Positions 5,944 to 9,363 of a DNA stretch of 9,363 nucleotides are shown here, one piece after another. Origin of the DNA: Candidatus Wolfebacteria bacterium (lineage in GTDB: Bacteria > Patescibacteriota > Minisyncoccia > UBA6257 > UBA9933); NCBI GenBank assembly GCA_026394835.1, contig JAPLZW010000047.1, forward strand, positions 1 to 9,363, given 5' to 3'. The translations under genes and the position numbers were made by a program. The notes beneath the pieces are model-generated. The model was not told where the DNA came from and ran no database searches. It saw only the letters and a list, made by a program, of their open reading frames with translations. The stretch's first letter is position 1; every line of letters begins with the position of its first letter.

Positions 5944-6738
5944 ATGGCTAAGTTTCTGGGGATAATCATATGGGGTGTTTTGGTTTATTCTATTTTGAAT
6001 TTTTTGCCGGTTTCTTATTCTTCGGGAACAAGTTTTTTGGCGTCGGGCAAGGATACGCTGCTTGATTCCGTAAAAGATTCAAAAAATGCCAGCCGCGCCA
6101 TAAGTGTTTTTAAAAGAGACGGGAAATTTTTGGGCGGCTCTCTTAATTATCCGGGAGGTGTTGATATTTACGGCATAAAAAATTCTCCCAAAAATCAAAA
6201 CTTGTTTTTCGCGGCTACGGACAAGGGTTTATTCGTGAGCCGCGACGGAGGCTTGAATTGGCGTAATTTTTCCGATATTGAAAAGAAAATAGGCGAGAAT
6301 ACGAAAATTTACGGATTAATTTTTTCTCCGGACGGCCGGGCCTATATTTCGGTTTATGGAGATAACAAAGGATTCCTTTATGCAAGCAACGATAATTTTT
6401 TCTCGCTGGATAAAATCGCCGATTGGGACAAAGAAGGGGTTTATTCAATGAGCCTTGCGGGAGATGATTTATATCTCGGTTTATCGGACGGCAGGCTTCT
6501 TAAATACTCTCTTTCGGGCAAGGATATCGGGGAAGTCAATAAATTAAAGTCGCCGGTTATAAAACTTGAAGTTTTCAGGGGGAATATTTATCTTGTCTTG
6601 AAATCCGGCGGATTTTGGATAAGCAACGATTCCGGAAAAAATTTCAAGAGCGGCGGCAATAACTTTAAAGATTTTTACGCCGATCCCCGGAATCCCAATC
6701 TTATTTACGCGATTACCGGTTACGGGCTTATCCGCTAG
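5944..6738 (+). CDS. Membrane-anchored Asp-box (BNR/YCF48-like) propeller protein, interrupted by TAG
   Basis: This 264-residue product begins with a hydrophobic signal anchor (about 4-26) and continues as a beta-propeller of the Asp-box type. Asp boxes of form S-x-D-x-G-x-x-W/F are seen at 99-106 (SRDGGLNW) and 227-234 (SNDSGKNF), with beta-strand blocks such as NLFFAATDKGLFVS and LYLGLSDGRLLKYS between them. Such proteins resemble YCF48, BNR-sialidase and VPS10 propellers and are typically extracytoplasmic; no catalytic residues point to a sialidase. The frame stops at a TAG (codon 265, 6736-6738), but the next codons restore an Asp box (ADGGNTW) and the same protein runs on in frame to 7011. 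The TAG occupies the serine position of that Asp box. The whole gene is 356 codons including both stops. It is either a recent pseudogene, a readthrough case or a sequence error. Confidence 0.8.
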   Translation: MAKFLGIIIWGVLVYSILNFLPVSYSSGTSFLASGKDTLLDSVKDSKNASRAISVFKRDGKFLGGSLNYPGGVDIYGIKNSPKNQNLFFAATDKGLFVSRDGGLNWRNFSDIEKKIGENTKIYGLIFSPDGRAYISVYGDNKGFLYASNDNFFSLDKIADWDKEGVYSMSLAGDDLYLGLSDGRLLKYSLSGKDIGEVNKLKSPVIKLEVFRGNIYLVLKSGGFWISNDSGKNFKSGGNNFKDFYADPRNPNLIYAITGYGLIR

Positions 6739-7011
6739 GCTGATGGCGGCAATACCTGGCAAGTTTTCAAGAATTTGCCGGTTGAAGCGAAAAAAGTTTC
6801 CGCCCTGGCAATCGATTTCGGCCGGAATGAGATATTCATCGCTTCCGGAGATAAAACTTACCGTTCGGCTGATAATGGGAAGAATTGGGAAATTTTTAAT
6901 CTTTTGTTCGGCAATCGCGAGGTGTCGATAATTTCCCTGATTGATGATAAACTTGTGATAGGAAGCAGAAAGTCCAATGATTTATTTTTTAGTCTTTTGA
7001 AATCACTTTAA
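6739..7011 (+). pseudogene. In-frame C-terminal remainder of the Asp-box propeller gene
   Basis: This 90-codon open stretch directly follows the TAG in the same frame and clearly belongs to the same protein. It contains ADGGNTW (the rest of the Asp box broken by the stop), strand blocks such as VSALAIDFGRNEIFIASGDK, and a further intact Asp box, SADNGKNW, whose Ser is encoded by TCG at 6865-6867. The final strands are VSIISLIDDKLVIGSRKS, ending with TAA at 7009-7011. A possible internal restart is the TTG at 6775, but it has no ribosome-binding site and would give a fragment of a propeller without a signal sequence. The reading frame has no other lesion, so any inactivation is recent. Confidence 0.75.
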
Positions 7012-7031
7012 ATTTTGGATATTTTTAATTC

Positions 7032-7151
7032 CTAAATCCTAATGACTAATACCTAATAAAATATCTAATTCTTAATGTCTAATTCCTAATAAAAATCCAA
7101 ATGCCAAATGTCCAATGAAACAATCATTAGAAATTAGAAATTTGGATTTAG
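7032..7151. repeat. Palindromic intergenic element, copy 1 (upstream of frr)
   Basis: This AT-rich element of about 120 bp is bounded by CTAAATCC (7032-7039) and its reverse complement GGATTTAG (7144-7151). The interior has many CTAAT/ATTAG units. Its segment 7079-7113 matches 8998-9032 in inverted orientation at 34 of 35 positions, with 28 contiguous identical bases. Its right end (7126-7151) matches 9021-9046 in direct orientation at 24 of 26. That is expected for a palindromic element whose arms are interchangeable. It fills the gap between the propeller gene and frr. No coding potential or transposase is seen; it is MITE-like or REP-like in form. Confidence 0.8.
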
Positions 7152-7167
7152 AAATTTATCAACACGC

Positions 7168-7713
7168 ATGGATATTCTAAAAGAACTTGACGTAAAAATC
7201 GCCGAAATAATTTCCTTCTTTAGGGACGAAATGTCCGGAATCCGGAGCGGCCGGCCTACGGTAAAACTGGTGGAAAATATCCAGGTGGATTATTTTGGCC
7301 AGAAAATGCCGGTAAAACAGCTTGGCTCCATAAACGTTATTCCGCCGAGAGAAATCCAGATTTCCGTTTGGGATTCAGGTGTCGTTTCGGCAATCGCTAA
7401 AGCCGTTGAGGCGGCGCTGAGTGTGAATACCGCGCCGGAAGGTAATTCAATAAGGATAAGCCTCCCCGCTTTAAGCGAGGAAAGAAGGAACGAACTTATA
7501 AAATTAATCAAAAAAGAAACAGAAGAAGCCAAGATTAAAGTTCGCGGACAGAGAGAGGAGGTTTTAAAAAAGATTAAGCGCGAAGAAGAAGAGGGTGGCA
7601 TGGGCGAGGACGAAAGATTCAGATTAAAGGATGAAGTTCAGAAAATTATCGATAAGGCGAACGCAGAAATAGATGGAGTCTTGGAAAATAAAACTAGGGA
7701 AATCAATGAGTAG
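7168..7713 (+). CDS. frr: Ribosome recycling factor
   Basis: RRF works with EF-G to split the post-termination ribosome. Its 181 residues are close to the usual 185. The N-terminal helix of the three-helix bundle carries the MSGIRSGRPTVKLVENIQV run (22-40; family R-[ST]-G-R-[AP]), followed by DYFGQKMPVKQLGSINV (41-57; family Y-[YF]-G), the PREIQI segment (60-65) and the NTAPEGNSIRISLPALSEERR core (87-107), which covers domain II and the hinge. The helix AKIKVRGQREEVLKKIK (121-137) keeps the arginines corresponding to the 23S-contacting ones of E. coli (R126, R129). A near-consensus DnaA-like 9-mer lies just upstream at 7156-7164. There is no Shine-Dalgarno. The gene is followed by rseP. In many bacteria frr and rseP flank uppS-cdsA-dxr; here those intervening genes are absent. 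The TAG stop is embedded in the GATAAA repeat. Confidence 0.97.
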   Translation: MDILKELDVKIAEIISFFRDEMSGIRSGRPTVKLVENIQVDYFGQKMPVKQLGSINVIPPREIQISVWDSGVVSAIAKAVEAALSVNTAPEGNSIRISLPALSEERRNELIKLIKKETEEAKIKVRGQREEVLKKIKREEEEGGMGEDERFRLKDEVQKIIDKANAEIDGVLENKTREINE

Positions 7714-7783
7714 ATAAAGATTGATAAACGTAGATAAATGTAGATAAAGATGGTGTCGCAATTTATATCCATATGTTTCTATC
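7711..7783. repeat. GATAAA 10-bp-periodic repeat, copy B (frr-rseP gap)
   Basis: Starting at the frr stop codon, GATAAA occurs at 7713, 7723, 7733 and 7743, exactly 10 bases apart. The left end shares 17 identical bases with copy A (7712-7728 against 5101-5117), and TGTCGCAATTT recurs at 7754-7764. The similarity continues through a TATCCA segment into the downstream start codon (ATGTTTCTATC). On the minus strand the units read TTATCTACA (7739-7747) and TTATCTACG (7729-7737). The whole non-coding gap is this repeat. Confidence 0.75.
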
Positions 7784-8909
7784 GATAATTCTCGTCATTC
7801 TTTTTCTTTCGGCGCTTGTCCTTGTCCATGAGCTTGGGCATTTTTTGGCCGCCAAAAAATTCGGTTTATTCGTAGAAGAATTCGGCATCGGTTTGCCGCC
7901 CCGGCTTTGGGGCAAGAAAATCGGCGAAACTATTTACAGCATAAACTGGCTGTTAATCGGAGGATTCGTGAAAATTTTCGGTGAGGATGGAGATGGTGAA
8001 TCCAAAGAAGATAACCAAAAAATCGAAATTATTTCTTCCAAGTCCCGGGAGGTTATAGACCTTGAAACCGGCCAAATGGAAATCAACTCGGAATTTTCCG
8101 ATGTGGTTATGAACCGGCCCAACCCGCGGTCATTTATTTCTTTGCCGGCCTGGAAGCGGGCGATAATTTTGGTCGCGGGTGTGGTTATGAATTTTATTTT
8201 CGGCTGGTTTTTGATATCGCTTATTTTTATGGTTGGAATTCCACAGTCTCTGGTTATCTCGGTTGTGTCGCCCGGCAGCCCGGCCGCGAGCGCGGGGTTG
8301 GAAGCGAACGACCAAATTATTCCCGCCGAATCCGCCCAGAACTTTATTGATTTTATAAATTCCCAAAAAGGGAAAGAAATAACTTTAAAAATAAATCGCG
8401 GAGGAGAGGCGAAAGATGTAAAAATTATTCCGCGGATTAATCCGCCGCAAGGCGAAGGAGCTCTTGGAGTCGGCCTCGTGGAAGCGGGGATCGCAAAGCA
8501 GCCCATCCTCGCAAGTTTTTGGGAGGGATTTAAGTCATCCTGGGAAATTATCAAAATGATTTTTGTTTCGGTTTCGGGTTTGATTACGGGTATTTTTGCC
8601 GGCAGAACGGATTTTAACTCGGTGACCGGCCCGGTCGGAATCGCGAAAATAACAAACCAAGCCGCGGGAATGGGATTTATCTATTTGATACAACTTTTAG
8701 CCTTAATTTCCCTGAATTTATCCGTTATCAATATTCTGCCCTTCCCCGCTTTGGACGGCGGCCGGCTATTCTTTTTGCTGATAGAAAAAATCAAAGGAAC
8801 TCCTTTGCCCGTAAAATTTGAAAAATACGCGAATGGCCTTGGCATGGCGTTATTGATTCTTTTGATGGTAGCCATAACCCTGAAAGACATCTTTGGAATT
8901 TTGAGATAA
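7773..8909 (+). CDS. rseP: RIP metalloprotease, M50/site-2 protease family (RseP)
   Basis: This intramembrane zinc metalloprotease cleaves transmembrane substrates such as anti-sigma factors or remnant signal peptides. The first helix has the HELGH motif (H19, E20, H23) and is followed by FGIGLPPRLWG (37-47), a typical RseP loop. A further transmembrane helix lies at about 128-154. One PDZ domain follows at about 160-220, with PGSPAASAGLEANDQI as its ligand-groove segment. VTGPVGIAKIT (284-294) precedes the third catalytic site, NILPFPALDGG (320-330), where D328 is the third zinc ligand; the last helix is about 355-375. Its 378 residues fit a single-PDZ form, shorter than the two-PDZ E. coli RseP (450). 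An acidic insertion (about 70-110) follows the GGFVKIFGE segment. Substrates are unknown; no anti-sigma factor lies in this window. The start ATG abuts the GATAAA repeat and lacks a Shine-Dalgarno. Confidence 0.95.
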   Translation: MFLSIILVILFLSALVLVHELGHFLAAKKFGLFVEEFGIGLPPRLWGKKIGETIYSINWLLIGGFVKIFGEDGDGESKEDNQKIEIISSKSREVIDLETGQMEINSEFSDVVMNRPNPRSFISLPAWKRAIILVAGVVMNFIFGWFLISLIFMVGIPQSLVISVVSPGSPAASAGLEANDQIIPAESAQNFIDFINSQKGKEITLKINRGGEAKDVKIIPRINPPQGEGALGVGLVEAGIAKQPILASFWEGFKSSWEIIKMIFVSVSGLITGIFAGRTDFNSVTGPVGIAKITNQAAGMGFIYLIQLLALISLNLSVINILPFPALDGGRLFFLLIEKIKGTPLPVKFEKYANGLGMALLILLMVAITLKDIFGILR

Positions 8910-8919
8910 TTATCATCTT

Positions 8920-8928
8920 TTATCCACA
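8920..8928 (+). other. Exact match to the E. coli DnaA-box 9-mer
   Basis: TTATCCACA lies in the gap after rseP. A single 9-mer match can occur by chance. It is listed because the same TTATCnAC core recurs at 5158-5166, 5168-5176, 7156-7164 and, on the minus strand, 7739-7747. No dnaA, dnaN or AT-rich unwinding element with clustered boxes accompanies it, so I do not call an origin. Confidence 0.3.
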
Positions 8929-8937
8929 GGCGGATGG

Positions 8938-8946
8938 TGATATAAT
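8938..8946 (+). promoter_or_regulatory. Predicted extended -10 promoter upstream of the pilin gene
   Basis: TGATATAAT is an extended -10 (TGn followed by TATAAT, hexamer at 8941-8946). Such promoters can work with a weak -35. A start near 8953 would give a 5' leader of about 124 bases containing all of palindromic element 2 (8961-9046), so the hairpin would be part of the mRNA. Motif seen; promoter use is inferred. Confidence 0.4.
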
Positions 8947-8960
8947 TATTTAAGAAATAA

Positions 8961-9046
8961 CTAAATCCTAATTTCTAATGACTAATGGCTTTTTGACGGA
9001 CATTTGGCATTTGGATTTTTATTAGAAATTAGTAATTCGGATTTAG
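8961..9046. repeat. Palindromic intergenic element, copy 2 (upstream of pilin gene)
   Basis: This 86-bp element has the same CTAAATCC (8961-8968) and GGATTTAG (9039-9046) ends as copy 1. Its arms pair further: TAATTTCTAAT (8969-8979) is the reverse complement of 9021-9031, with seven unpaired bases in the right arm. The centre (8998-9032) is the inverse of 7079-7113 in copy 1. Copy 2 is shorter and has a tighter stem. It lies 30 bases before the pilin ATG. Confidence 0.8.
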
Positions 9047-9076
9047 AAATTTTTTAGTGAACTTAGATTCAACCAA

Positions 9077-9363
9077 ATGTTTCTAAAAACTCAAAACTCC
9101 CGCCTGCGCCAAGGCTACGGCGGGCAGGCAAAACTAAAAACTATCGCCGCTTTCACTCTCGTCGAGCTTATTATCTACACGGCTATTTTTTCCATAGTCT
9201 CAATTACGATGACGAGCCTTTTGGTTTCTATCACCAAGGTTGGCGACAGGACAAACTCCGCTTCGGAAGTTTCAAGCCAGCTTAACTTCGTAATGCAGAA
9301 TATCCAAAGGCTTGTGAAGAACGCGAGCAATATAGATATCCAGTCCGGGGTTTCCACGTCAAC
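9077..9363 (+). CDS. Prepilin-like protein, type IV pilin N-terminal motif (partial, 3' end outside window)
   Basis: The first 95 codons are present and the gene runs off the window. The sequence contains a type III signal: a basic leader (residues 1-25), then FTLVELIIYTAIFSIVSITM with F26 as +1 and Glu at +5 (E30), followed by the long hydrophobic helix and a polar alpha-helical continuation (about 52-85). A prepilin peptidase would cut after Ala25; the usual -1 residue is Gly, so Ala is slightly atypical. The YTAIFSI segment resembles GspJ/PilW-type minor pseudopilins, but the C-terminal domain is needed to decide. The ATG at 9077 is the only ATG in frame. Residues 8-18 of the leader are encoded by a GC-rich palindromic repeat. 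There is no Shine-Dalgarno. Confidence 0.85.
   Translation, partial: MFLKTQNSRLRQGYGGQAKLKTIAAFTLVELIIYTAIFSIVSITMTSLLVSITKVGDRTNSASEVSSQLNFVMQNIQRLVKNASNIDIQSGVSTS
9099..9129. repeat. GC-rich palindromic element inside the pilin leader sequence
   Basis: This 31-base G/C-rich block sits in A-rich surroundings. CCCGCC (9099-9104) pairs with GGCGGG (9119-9124), and the overlapping GCCTGC (9102-9107) pairs with GCAGGC (9124-9129), giving alternative stems; an inner GCC-AA-GGC lies at 9108-9115. It is read as R-L-R-Q-G-Y-G-G-Q-A. CAAAACT flanks it on both sides (9092-9098 and 9129-9135, sharing one base with the block). I recall similar RQGYGGQ-type segments in other CPR proteins, which would make this a dispersed element, but I cannot check that here. 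Confidence 0.75.

Noticed and set aside
6736..6738. TAG reassigned to an amino acid in this organism
   Set aside because: At least four genes here (rpsI, the PEGA-propeller gene, mreB, frr) end normally with TAG at the expected family length, so a general reassignment is excluded.
7934..8554. 206-residue minus-strand open frame inside rseP
   Set aside because: It is antisense to well-conserved RseP motifs and its translation shows no recognisable family.
61..8909. TGA recoded as glycine, as in some CPR lineages
   Set aside because: No gene here ends with TGA, which is compatible with recoding, but no conserved protein contains an in-frame TGA either and all are full length under the standard code. 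Ten genes are too few for the missing TGA stops to mean much.
8911..8942. Terminator hairpin after rseP
   Set aside because: TATCA/TGATA and ATCC/GGAT can pair weakly, but the stem is short and broken and no T-run follows.
9175..9357. Minus-strand open frame at the right edge
   Set aside because: It lies opposite the prepilin sequence, whose FTLVE motif and hydrophobic helix are unmistakable.

Overview
The window looks like a chromosomal segment from a Candidate Phyla Radiation (Patescibacteria, probably Parcubacteria-type) bacterium. This is inferred from several features together. Housekeeping proteins are shortened (L13 of 115 residues, a DnaX/delta'-like protein of about 231). None of the eleven gene starts has a recognisable Shine-Dalgarno sequence. 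AT-rich palindromic repeats fill the short gaps between genes. Small membrane-anchored propeller and PEGA proteins sit among the core genes, and a type IV pilin-like gene starts at the right edge. No 16S rRNA or taxonomic marker search was possible, so the lineage is a judgement.

Layout, left to right. Positions 61-872 hold the rplM-rpsI ribosomal pair (L13 and S9). At 896-1315 is a small polytopic membrane protein resembling the DUF2238/YjdF group. It converges, with a single base between stop codons, on a minus-strand gene (1317-2618) for a membrane-anchored PEGA plus beta-propeller protein. A divergent promoter region of about 73 bases separates that gene from murA (2692-3951), the first committed enzyme of peptidoglycan synthesis. 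An AT-rich inverted-repeat spacer leads to an MreB-like actin gene (4072-5094), then a clamp-loader delta'-like gene (5194-5889). Next is a secreted or anchored Asp-box/YCF48-like propeller gene interrupted by an in-frame TAG (5944-6738, remainder to 7011). It is followed by frr (ribosome recycling factor, 7168-7713), rseP (M50 site-2 protease, 7773-8909) and the 5' end of a prepilin gene (9077 to the edge).

Functionally the window combines translation (L13, S9, RRF), cell wall and shape (MurA, MreB), replication (delta') and envelope proteins (DUF2238-like, PEGA-propeller, Asp-box propeller, RseP, pilin). This is ordinary core content. I found no defence island, CRISPR array, phage or RNA gene, and no evidence for a new multi-gene system.

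The most interesting material lies between the genes. There are two copies, in opposite orientation, of a palindromic element with CTAAATCC/GGATTTAG ends, placed before frr and before the pilin gene. A second repeat family has GATAAA or TTTATC hexamers exactly 10 bp apart and runs from the stop codon of one gene to the start of the next (mreB-holB and frr-rseP). A GC-rich palindrome of about 31 bp lies inside the pilin leader-peptide coding sequence. Secondary points are the TCG-to-TAG-like nonsense codon in the propeller gene, an Asp-to-Asn change in the MreB phosphate-2 motif, and a two-residue insertion in the MurA catalytic loop.
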